Positions 1 through 10,600 of a stretch of DNA of 64,000 nucleotides are shown one piece after another. This DNA comes from Salvia splendens (taxonomy: Eukaryota > Streptophyta > Magnoliopsida > Lamiales > Lamiaceae). The translations under genes and the position numbers were made by a program. The notes beneath the pieces were generated by a model. That model had not been told where the DNA came from. It ran no database searches and saw only the letters and a program-made list of their open reading frames with translations. Numbering within the stretch: the stretch's first letter is position 1; each line of letters opens with the position of its first letter. Location of the stretch: contig NC_056044.1 in the NCBI RefSeq assembly GCF_004379255.2, forward strand, positions 4,752,001 through 4,816,000, read 5' to 3'.

Positions 1-1457
1 AGAAGAGGCAATACCCACTGCTCGGATAGCAACAGCTCAGGAAGCACCAGGACATGACCAGAGGCGAGACAGAATTGAACAATCTGTGGAAAAGATGGCT
101 GAGGAAAATAGACAGATGAGGGAAGAGATGATTCGTTTAGCGTCAGCAATGGAACAGGTATTGAAGGAGTCTGCGGAGCAGAGAATACTGACTCAGAGGC
201 AAGCCGCTCTAGAAAGGACAGTCACTGAAATGGCAGAGGAGAACCAGCAATTGAAGGCAGAGGTGATCAAGCTGGCAGGAGTTGTGGAAAGGATGTTGAA
301 GGGCTCTGCAGAGCAGGATATGATGCATCAGAGGCAGGCGGCCATGGAAGCTATCGTATCAGATCTCGGGGAGGAAAACTCCAAGATGCAAAAAGCAATG
401 AACAGAATGTTAGCCAGTATGGATAACATCTTAGAAGAAATGACCTACCTGAGGAAGGAGCAAGCTGCAGGACCGAGTGGCCATGGTGGCCGGACTGATG
501 AACCACATATCCAAGAAACCGGAGTAGCAGATGAGCAAGAGACAGCGGACGCCGAGGTGCCGGCAAGAGCCGAGGAGCCGGCGAAGGAAAATGAAACTGG
601 AACGGAAGAGGACAACCCGAAGGAACCACCTGCCCCACGAAGGAGCAGGCGACTTCGATAGACCCCCCCTACTGACCAAGTTAGTTTTTTTTTAAGCTTT
701 TTTAACTTTTCGTATTTTTGTTATGTTGTGGTATTCGGTTAGGTAGTATAATCTGTGTTTGCGAGCAAACCCCACTTCATAACACTTAGCCTATTCCATA
801 GTCTAAGTGTGAGAAGTTAGGGTTTGTTTCTTGGTAGCATGTTTTCTGTGTTTCTTTTGTATATACGTGTTTCTTTGTTTAGTGGACTTTGTCCGGTGTT
901 CAAACCTCTCCCACTTAGCCTATTCCATAGCCTAAGTGTGAGAAGTTTCTGTTTGAGTTGTTATTTTTGTTTGATGTTTTGTTGTCTGTGTGTCTACCAT
1001 ACTGGCCAGTACTTTTTTTTCCACTTCACAGCCTTATCTGGGGCAGACACTTGTGAAGTAGGAGGGGGGACGTAATGGCCAGTATGATGTATATATGTGT
1101 GTTCTGTGTTTGTGCTCGTTTTGTGTTTTTTAGGTCTAGTTTTTTTATGTTGTGTGCTGATTTGGGCTTAAAACTCAACCGTCCTGAGCTGGAGGTGAGG
1201 GGAATTGAGGGAGATAAGACAAGCTGGAAAACCGAAACCACTCTCCTTAGTACCTCCTGACCAGTATGGATGATGTGAGTATGAGAGAAAAGCCCACACT
1301 TAGAGCCAAACACGAAAGCCCTCTAAAATGTGAGTTATAAGCCTTAAAGTGGAACCACTTTCCACATACACTTAAAGAAAAGAGAGGCTGCCACAATTTG
1401 CCTAGGGTGAAGTGATCACGGGTAGCAAATACTGAAGGCAGTAGGAACCCCCCCCCA

Positions 1458-1488
<31 letters not shown>

Positions 1489-2283
1489 CCACCACCTTTA
1501 GAACCCTTTTTTTTCTTAACCTTTTATACCCAGATAAACACCCCTAGCCCCTGGGACTGTGTGTAAGGCATGAAACAAATGGAGCTCACTGGCCAGGAAG
1601 AAGTGTGAAAAAAGCAGAAACCAGCTGGGCAGGAAAGTTAGAAGAAAATCGACCAGGGAGACATTCCAGGTCCAAAAAAAGAAGGGATAAGGGTGGCGAA
1701 GCCACGAAAAAAAAGAGGAAGAAAGAAAGAAAAGAAGAAAATGGTCAGAGATTTGACCACACAAAAAAATGAAGGAATAAGGGTGGCGAAGCCACAAGAA
1801 GCCTACTAACCAGTTGGAAACTCAAGCCAGAAGCACCAGCTAAGAAAAGCAACTGATCAGAAGCCTGATGCACACAACCCCCCTTCATAAATTAAATAGA
1901 AGTTTTTGAACCTTAGAGCCTTAGGAACATCTACCCAAAACACTACAACCCAACAGCCCCGTTACAAGCCTTAAAGTCCTTCAGTAGTTGCACGTGAGAT
2001 CTAAGTCCAAAGCAATTGTGGTTGAGCATGATGAGAGAATTCAGTCCTAACGTTCCTGGTGAGGTGCGAGTGACTGAGTGAACCTAGTGGTTGACCGAGA
2101 GTGTGGGCGATCTTGACAAGCAGATGTACTGACTGGGAGAGAAAGGGGGGGGCGGCAGAAGTTCAAGGCTGTCTAAGGCCGGATTGCACCTGATCCCGAG
2201 GGGAGGGATGGTTGAAAATGTAGCCCAATCTGTTAGTGTTTTATGTGTTTCTGTGTTTGTGTTTGTGTTTTCTTTCTTCTTCG
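1..2283 (+). mobile_element. Ty3/gypsy-like (Athila/Tat type) retrotransposon fragment, 3' internal part
   Basis: This region holds the tail of an open frame (ends 661), then about 1.6 kb of non-coding DNA with features common in the 3' part of large plant gypsy elements. A purine run at 1058-1070 is followed by TGGCCAGTATGAT at 1076, which resembles the start of the LTR at 3668. There are two copies of a 'cttagcctattccatag' block (about 787 and 915), a poly-A tract at about 1457, and a repeated block, 'taagggtggcgaagccac', near 1688 and 1778. No protease, reverse transcriptase or integrase is visible, and it runs off the left edge. It ends where MULE transposase sequence starts, near 2284. 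The assignment to a lineage is inference from overall texture. Confidence 0.5.
2..661 (+). CDS. C-terminal part of a retrotransposon-associated coiled-coil protein (partial)
   Basis: The reading frame is open from the left edge and stops at TAG 659-661; the first internal Met is at 86. The protein is charged and lacks known catalytic motifs. From the Met it shows three repeats with a 45-residue period, beginning MAEEN (residue 4), MAEEN (49) and LGEEN (94), each a heptad-like Glu/Lys/Met-rich coiled coil. An acidic Pro/Glu-rich tail ends in a basic RRSRRLR. Position and composition suggest the terminal part of a gypsy-element open frame, possibly the extra 3' frame of Athila-like elements. 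It could instead be an unrelated host coiled-coil protein; I do not recognise a family. Confidence 0.4.
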   Translation, partial: EEAIPTARIATAQEAPGHDQRRDRIEQSVEKMAEENRQMREEMIRLASAMEQVLKESAEQRILTQRQAALERTVTEMAEENQQLKAEVIKLAGVVERMLKGSAEQDMMHQRQAAMEAIVSDLGEENSKMQKAMNRMLASMDNILEEMTYLRKEQAAGPSGHGGRTDEPHIQETGVADEQETADAEVPARAEEPAKENETGTEEDNPKEPPAPRRSRRLR

Positions 2284-5200
2284 TCTATCTGATATAATGC
2301 ACACCTCCCTCTCGTATTTCACGACATGAGTTCTGACATGATCCAAAAACCACGACCAACTGTTATTGGTTTCTTCATCCACCACAGCATATGCAATAGG
2401 CAAGCATGTCTTGTTAGCATCAAAACCACAAGCAACAAGCAACTTACCTTTAAATCTTCCTCCGAGGTGAGTCCCGTCCACTGTTAACACCGGTGCGGCC
2501 TTCTGGAACGCATGTATTGCAGGCCCAAATGCCCAGAAAACATAGTTGAACACCATTGTACGCCTCTGACTCAACAGATCGTTATGCTTCCACTCAACAA
2601 TTGTGCCCATATTCTGTGACTGGAGTTCAAACATGTAGCTTGGCAACTGCCTAAATGATTCCTCACATCCACCGTATACAAACTCTATAGCCTTTCTCTT
2701 TGCATACCACGCCTTCTTATAACTGATTAACACACCAAATCTGTCTTGAATATCAGCTATTATTGAGAAGACCTTGAAATCGGCACATTGTCGCACATGA
2801 TGTCGAATCAACAGAGCTATCATTGGGGATGAAAAGTTAGCATGATCTCTATTAGCACGATGGCCTATAAAAGTATGTCGAGCCTTCCACTTCCTAACTT
2901 CCCACATATCGTCATGCGACCTTTGTGTAACTGAAACCTCCCACTTACATTCCCTCGCCTTTTCAGCGTCAGTGGTGCTGATGATGTCTGCCCCTGTTAC
3001 TGTTGTTCCTGCTGGAAATTTGCATACTGCATGCCACCTTCTTAATTTGCTCTCGACAACCTTAAACTGTTTTTCATTCCACAAACTCCACATAGTTATA
3101 GCAGTCTTCACGTGTAGCTTGGAATCAAATTTTGTTCTCAACACAATCCGATGCGGCTCATTCTCATTCCAATACAAAAGGCTGTGTTCATTACCACCCA
3201 CATCATCCGATACTCCAGAAGGACGACTTGGTAATTCACGAAAGAATCTAAACCCACTAGGATTGTATTTCGGAAGTGGTTGTTCACCTTGCATAACAGG
3301 TTTACATGGTACTATCTCATCATCAGAACTACCACCGACATCATCAGCACCATCACCATCACTGAGATCGGGGTCTGGCTCTGTCTCAGATAGTGGTCGT
3401 GGCTCATCAAGATCATCTGCAACATCTACCTCATCATTCAATCCAACACCAACATCAGCAACACCTACAACATCTACAACATCTCTCTGCTCATTCATAC
3501 TACGATCAAAACTCATTTGGTCCACCCTCGCAGATGATCCAATACCACAGTCAAAACACATTTGTTCAAACCTCGCAGAAGATCCAATACCATAATCAAC
3601 AACTGGTGGGATTTCTACACTCCTTACCGGTGCATACTTGATAAGTCGTATTCTAGGCCTCGGTTACTGGTCAGTATGACAGGTTTAAATGATTATATTT
3701 GCAAAGCAGTTGCTCAAAGTGTGCAGGATAAGTGTTCTGGCCAGTAGGGAAGTTCCGGAGTGTTCGGGTAGAAAAAGCGCCAGCATGGTCTCATACTGAT
3801 CCGTATACGTGCTAAAACGGCTTGAGATGAAGAAGACGGATAGCTGGGACGGATTACCCACAATTAAGGGCAAAGAAGTCAAATTGCAGCGAGGATTTAC
3901 CCTAAAATCAAGGGTAGCCTCCCTATAAAAGGTAGCCAAGTTGGAGAGAGAAGGAGCCTTGGAGAGACTTCAATTCACCATCATCTTTAGGTAGAGAGTT
4001 CTCTCGGTAATTTCAGTCTTTCAGCCGTGTCCCACTTCTTGCCTCGCCGAGCCATGATCACCTGACGTTCAGAATGTTCCCGAGTTCCAGTCATCGTCCG
4101 TTCCAGTTAGCTAGATCGTAGTTCCAGTCAGAGATTTTATCGCCCGGAGTGGCAAACAATCTTTAAATTGCTTTCGTAGTTTAATTAGTTCTCCGTCTTT
4201 ACGTTGGATTTCTGTTACATTTTGGGATTTTGTTGTTTTGAAATGCTTGCTTTGGATATCCGAACGTGTTAATGCTATGAAGTTGATTTCCGTTTCGTTC
4301 ATTGTAGTGTTCTTTTCTTTCCTTGTCTAGTTAGCTTAGATCTAAGATTTCTCGGTGTTTTAAGTGCTAAATCTCTAAATTCTGTTACGTAACAAATTTC
4401 TTTAGGATAGGTAAACAAGTACTATTTGATCTGGAAGTAGATCGTTGCATGCAAGGCTTCGTTTTATTTTCTGAATCGATCTTTCATGTTGACCAGCATG
4501 CAGAAGTCCAGTTTCAGCGTTTGATTTCAGATTTGATTTCTTAGTTTTAGATCTGTGTTCGCGAGTTGTTAATCTGCGTTTGCCGGGTTGGATCTGGAAT
4601 TGTTATCTGAGTTTAATTTGTGTTGTTGGAGAAGACGATGTCTACATCCAGATTGGGGACCACCTTACTTTTATTTACTTTTGCTTTCTTTTGTCCTTCA
4701 CCTCTGGTTGTACCTGCAGATCTGTCAGCCTAGTCACCACTACCTCCACTACACTCTGAATATTCTGTTTAGCCAAAAATAGAAATACCGTCCTTTCCAA
4801 ACAATTTCTGTTACACCATGTCCCCTCATTTCCACGTACACAGTTGCATTCCATGATCTGCTCCCCCATCCTAGTCAGTAGGACGCCACCCTTTAATTAC
4901 TCGCCTAGGTAGAAACTCAACCCGAGCGTGGTAGCTAACCAACCCTCCAAAACATCACCGCAGTAGTTTAAACGCACCATCTCTGTGGGATTCGACCCTT
5001 ACCTCCACTATACTGATCAGTAGAAGTGGGTTGAGGAATCTTTGAAGACGAGGTCTAGGCTTAGTTAGGATCTTTATCCTGCCAGTAGGATATATCCTCA
5101 CTTGAACGACACCTACGCACCACGTTACCTCTTCAATACTCAACAAATAATTCAATACACCCACTTGAATTTTGAGCATTGTTGAACATAAACATTACAC

Positions 5201-5501
5201 TTTCATCATTGCAAATCATAGAACATGTATAACTCATACCGGAAGCAAAGACTATACATTGTCTCCATAATAATTCAATTGTGTGTTGGTTCATATCTAT
5301 TCTCATCGCATCACAGATCATTGCTACCAATTCAGAATAGGAAACACCTGAATTTAATATGATGGAGCTCCTCGGACGAGGTGGTTCATAACCAATACCC
5401 ATATGTGGTAGTTGAACTACTCTACCACCCCAATACAAACTCACAAATACTTGCATGATTTCTGCATCAAAAACATTTAAAACAACGACAATTATGGACA
5501 T
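2284..5501 (-). pseudogene. MULE transposase (mudrA-like), split by retrotransposon DNA
   Basis: On the minus strand the N-terminal piece (5501-about 5133) has the usual MULE start: a short domain with YWGG, then SYSELVAMICDAMRID and an IELFVEY ending. The second piece (about 3667-2284) continues from APVRSVEIPPVVDYG, through an acidic linker and the FAR1/MuDR-type DNA-binding region (LRRWHAVCK...), to the start of the MULE catalytic domain with VDGTHLGG (first Asp), LPIAYAVVDEE, SWSWFL and CIISDR (second Asp). The 1.35-kb LTR at 3668-5019 lies between the pieces. The gene stops abruptly after IISDR at the boundary with the gypsy fragment, so the third catalytic residue, the rest of the domain and any SWIM zinc finger are missing. 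It is clearly dead as an autonomous element. Confidence 0.85.
3668..5019 (+). mobile_element. Probable solo LTR (gypsy-type), inserted in the MULE gene
   Basis: It starts TGGTCAGTAT and ends ATACTGATCA, so the termini are inverted repeats with canonical TG...CA ends, 1352 bp apart. A TATA box (TATAAAA) sits at 3924-3930, followed by a pyrimidine-rich leader-like stretch. Near the right end, 4981-4998 reads 'ctctgtgggattcgaccc', a phrase common close to the 5' LTR end of Athila/Tat gypsy elements. No internal genes are present. Flanking 5-mers (GTTAC left, GTAGA right) do not match, so a clean solo-LTR insertion with target duplication is not proven. Confidence 0.6.
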
Positions 5502-5723
5502 TTTTCCTACAAGCCCTAATTTGTATAAATTGGGTAAAACTAACAAATGAAAGCAAAATAAACATGAATAATGATGAATGCAGCTAAATTGATGAACAAA
5601 TTACCGGATCTTATGGAGAAATCGCCGAAAATCGCCTAAAATCGCCTGAAATCGCCGAGAGATGAAGTGAAAGTGTGTTCTGTGCGCTGCGTTAGCCCGC
5701 AGGGGGTTAAAAGCCGACTTAAC

Positions 5724-5864
5724 GACGCATAAGGGTTATGCGTCATTAAGGTAAGACGCATAACCTTTATGCGTCGTTAAACGACTCATAACCCTTGTGC
5801 GTCACTAAAGAACGACGCATAAGGGTTGTGCGTTTATTAATAACGACGCACAACGATTATGCGT
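5724..5864. repeat. Five spaced ~21-bp palindromes in the MULE terminal region
   Basis: Units of the form gacgcata-agggt-tatgcgtc lie at about 5724, 5755, 5783, 5814 and 5844, spaced 28-31 bp. Each can form an 8-bp stem with a 5-base loop; the loop centre alternates between agggt and accct types. They lie just upstream of the transposase start, where the MULE terminal inverted repeat should be, and stop at about 5868. Confidence 0.7.
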
Positions 5865-5868
5865 CACT

Positions 5869-7665
5869 CCCTCATTCAGAATAAATCTATTCTCCTTCAT
5901 TAAATTGGAATTCCATTATTTGCCTAGAACAAAAGAAGAAAGAACTCGTGGTATGCCCGACCCTAGGTCGGCTTCTTTGACCGGTTCTGATTCTAATCGA
6001 ACTGAAACATTGGTAACTGATTGCGAAATTTTATATATTAGGAACCAGAATCAGAACTAGCTAGTTTTTAACTGGTCAGTTAGTAGAAACTGAAGAACCA
6101 ATTATTTCATCCAATTTTAATTCAAATTTATTTAGATGAAAATTTCATACTCCCTTCGTTCGCTATTAGGAGTTCCAGTTTACCATTTTAGTTCGTCTAT
6201 CATTAGGAGTCTCTGTTTGCCATTGTAGGTCGTCCACCATTATGAGACCCAATTCGTTTTTATTATAAATGAATGGTAGATAGACCCCACATTTTATTAT
6301 AAAGCTAAGAGATTTTGGTACTTAAAACCATTAACTTTCCCAAAGATATAATATTTCCCATAATCTATAAAAGTAGTATGAAAAATCATACTTTGGCGGT
6401 GCATGTTTTTCCCCCTCCCGAGCCGATTTTAAAATATCCCGACAATATAGATCTACTTGGACAATTGTAAAGTCTGCGTCTGCACATTAGAAATTTAAAA
6501 CCTTACGACGTTGTTTCCTTCCCTAGCTTTTTCGATAAATCTAAAACTTTGACTGACAAATCGTACTTCGAATCGGCTAATATTTCGTTTCTTAAATGGT
6601 TTAATTTTAACTCTATGGTTTTACAAATCATACACTACATGAAGAGAAGTAGCGACAACTAGGATTAAAAATGTCATGTAATCCATCTGGATCCGCCTTC
6701 TGATCCGTCATGTGAAAATGCAATTAACGCCAAAGTTGGTGATTTTTCTTACCAATTTTATAATTCATAGGAAATAGCATATTTTTGAGTTAATAGTTTT
6801 ACGGGCCAAAATCCCTTAAAACTATATAAAGTTTACTCTCACTTTCCACTAACATTTTCCCATAGGAAAGCCCGCAGGAGAGGCTACATCGTGCACCGAT
6901 GTACATAATGTTTTAGTAGAAAAAGACATGATATGATGTTGCAAATTATTTGCTCAGTTTCTTAAAAGTATAAACGTTTTCCATTTTGGTCTATTTCTTA
7001 AAAGTAGAAACTTTCAATTTTACTAAGAAGCTTCTTTTTTTCGGAAATGGAACTCATTTCTCACTAACACCATTTTTCTTTCTCTTACTTTATTAATTTT
7101 ATATTAAATCTCATGAGAGTTCCTATTTTTAGGAAAGTGATGGATTATAAGTTTATTTCTAGTTAAAGTAATAAATATCCTTCACGCAATATGAGGAGGT
7201 TTGCTCCAATTCAATGTTAGGAGTTTCAAACAGTTACTACAAAGTAATGATAACGTTACTTATCTCTTCATTAAAATCAGGAACGATATAATTAATTATC
7301 CTGATCGTCGAATGATGGTTATAAACACATGTTTAACAAGCTGGATCAAATTACAATGATAGAAAAGACCACAAATCTGTAGTTTCTCTTCTTCACTTAA
7401 TAAATCAGCTGATTGATTGTTCCTAAAAGTCTGTCATGACATGATGACAAAAAAATATTGATATTGCATTGATCCATCATTTTCAATTCTCCATAGTATT
7501 CACACCAAATCCATTTTTTTCTTCTTTTTTCTCATAGTTAACGCCTCTAATGTCTGTCTGGAGCGGCAAAAAGAACACCACCTTCTCCTCACACACCATA
7601 ATACAAGATCAACTTTTTTTCTTTTCAGGAAAGAAAAGAGAGTTGAATCAAATCTTACTCTCTCG
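5869..7665. other. Intergenic, AT-rich
   Basis: No gene is visible. It contains a MITE-like start at 6150 and otherwise simple AT-rich sequence, with promoter sequence of the RFC3-like gene presumably near 7500-7665. Confidence 0.6.
6150..6305. mobile_element. Degenerate Stowaway-like MITE fragment
   Basis: Begins 'tactcccttcgttcgc', close to the Stowaway terminal word TACTCCCTCCGTCC, and contains internal repeats of 'attaggag'. A matching right end was not identified, so it is a fragment or a decayed copy. Confidence 0.4.
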
Positions 7666-10600
7666 ATGTCAGTCTTAATTTCGAAACACACCAGCCCGCT
7701 TGAAGCTACCTCTGTTGAGCCAGCCGGCCAGGTCAGCTCGTTCAGTTGGTTCGCCGGTGACAACCTGGTCCAAGAAACTCGGTGAGTATGTCAGAGGAGA
7801 TAAAATGGATCTAAACCTGACAGAAGAAAATCTGCACGAATTCAACAAAAGAAATGCACTGATAGAAGCAAGGTACAATGACAGCAGCCCCTATTTTAAG
7901 GGATTAACCGACTTTTCGCTGGATATCAACAGAGGAAAACTCTCAGGGTACAACCCTGTAAGCGAAAGAAATGCAGAAAAATCCATCAGGCCATGCTATA
8001 AAACAGACTTTTCCGTTGCTATCAATATGGAAAAACACTCCGACTCTAGTCCTGGAGAGAGTCAGTCAGCTCTGGCTCCAAGTCTCGTTTTGCTGTCAAG
8101 GTGCGTGAATGGAGCTCGTCTTGGTTTAGCCAGAAAAAACATAAACGAGGCAATTCCTCATCGAGGTTTTCTTCTAACAAAACCTCCCAAGATGGTTGTG
8201 CATCAAAAACCACAGAGAGTGTAGAAGCAGCCGCAAAAGTCAAAGCCAAGAAGAAAAAAAAGGAGTCTGAGAGAGAAAATGGCACTCTTCTTGGAATGAT
8301 AAATGAAGATACTACTATGGCTTCCCAGAAGCCCTTGAGGGAGAGAGACTTTGAGCCACTACCAATGCTGCCACTGTCACCACTAAACGAACCTCTACTC
8401 GAATCATTACCACATACACTACCTCAGATAACACAACCGAAAGTACTATCATTTCCCTCACCACCGCCAACACCACTCTCAGAATCACAATCTGCACCAA
8501 CATCACCGATGGTTTTACAGAGTCCAGCACCAGCACATCAGACTCCATCCACCGGAGGAGTTAGACATGAGAACCAGGAGACAAACACAAATGAATATGA
8601 AAGAGAGTATATCTGGGCAGAGAAGTATAGGCCTCTACACCTGCAGGATTTTCTATGCAACAGGAAAGCTGCACTTGAACTACAGGCAGTAGTAAGAAAT
8701 CTTCATGAAAAAGGAGAAGACTGTGGTCACTTCATATTTGAAGGCAACCCAGGAGTAGGAAAGAGAACCATGATTTGTGCTTTGCTTAGGGAAGCTTTTG
8801 GACCAGACAAAGTGCAGGTTACAGTTAAATTCTCATTTATATAACAGATATCAAGGGCCGGAAAATGCGGTTCTTAATATGCACACAATTTAGTCTAGTT
8901 TAACTTAAGTATCACTCTAAGAGCAACTAAACCAATCATTTTGAAAGACTACCTATATTCATAGTATTGACATGAAAACTCATTCAAATGCGGATACTAC
9001 TCTGTCCCAGTAATACTTAGTGCATACTTGCAGTTATGTGATCATTTGACTTTGTTATCCACAGGCAAAAGAAGAACGCAAGGAATTTCACTTCAAGGTA
9101 AACTGCATAAGTAAATAGTAGCACCTCATAGAATATTCCTAATTAATTTGGGGATTACTTTCTCTCTTTTTCAGCTTATTAGACATGCATAATAACTGTA
9201 CTAAATTTCAGCACAACAATGGAGCAACAAAGGAATATATTTCATCGCGAATAATAGTAATTAATAATTGCATTATATGTCTTATAACTCTTATTCAATG
9301 GATAATCATATAAAATAGTGCTCAGAAATTAGTAAATTAGCCAGGTTTCATAAAACGAAATGCTAGACCTGTTACAAGCACAAAAACAAATGTAGAAGTA
9401 TGGACCCTGAAAAGAAGTGAATCCGTCCTTGACCGCAGCGATCCCACTTGCTGGTGAGTTTTCTGGGGGGCAGGGGGCGGGCTCCCCTGCCTGGGGGTTT
9501 GGACACAAAAATATTTCTACTTATGGAATATCCACAGCCCAAAAATTGTATTAGATAAGCTTTGCAAGCACAATTAGAAGAGTAGAATTGAACTTTTTAG
9601 AATATTAGCCATCTATAAACAGCAGTCGATCCAAATACTGATTTAACTCACGAGAAGAAAGAAGCAAGCTGCTTAGTGATGCCTTTTCACTGCATACACT
9701 TCTAAATACTAGCAAACCCCTCTTCATTACCTAACCAAATTTACACATGAGAGGGAAATACGACCAAGTCAAGGAACTTATTAAATTTGTATGTTCCCAG
9801 TATATTTAAATATTTGACTCACAGGGAGAAGCAGAGGAGAGCATCCACGTAAGCTTAATGGTATCACCTCAACATACTGAAGTCAACCTTTCTGAACTCA
9901 AAGGTTATGCAAAGCATGTGATACTTGAACTTATCAATGAGAAAAATCAGAATTCTGACAAAGTATTGCACAGCAACCTTGGGAACAGTAGAGGTACATA
10001 TATCAAATCTTTAACAAGAATTATATGGCTTCAAACTTGCAGATTAATAACAGTATCCAATGAATAACAGCTATTATCCTATACGAAGCAGACAAGCTAT
10101 CAACTGATTCCCTGTTGTATATGAAATGGATGCTAGAGAAGTTCAAAGGATTTAACAAGGTATTCTTCTGCTGTAGTGATGCCTCAAACTTGAGTCTATA
10201 AAGCCACTGTGCAGGTTTATTCAACTCCTCGAACCTACAAATGAAGAGGTGCAGTCACTATGTCTCATACTTCCAAACTGTCGATTCACCTTCCCCAAAA
10301 TCTGACTGACTTATATCTTCCATCTAAGCAATTCTCTCTTTTCTACAGATTCTGAAAGTATTGGCCTCCATAGCACACCAAGAAGGGATAAAGCTACCTC
10401 AACAATTGGCCAATAAAATTACTCACAATTCCAGGAATAACCTAAGACAAGCTATACGCTCATTTGAAGCTACCTGGAACTTCAAGTTCAGTATAGAAAA
10501 GTGCACATATTTAGTTCATGCCATAAATTATATGTCTCTGGTTCCCAGTAGTCTAGTATTTGGCTAATATCTCCATTTCCCATACCTTGTGCAATAAAGT

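Noticed and set aside
1076..2283. Full second LTR matching 3668-5019
   Set aside because: Only about the first dozen bases resemble each other; the rest does not match by eye.
2972..3595. 207-codon plus-strand Ser/Thr/Pro-rich frame
   Set aside because: Antisense of the acidic linker of the MULE transposase.
5724..5864. CRISPR-like array
   Set aside because: Repeats are palindromes with short related spacers in plant transposon DNA; no cas genes, and a eukaryotic genome.
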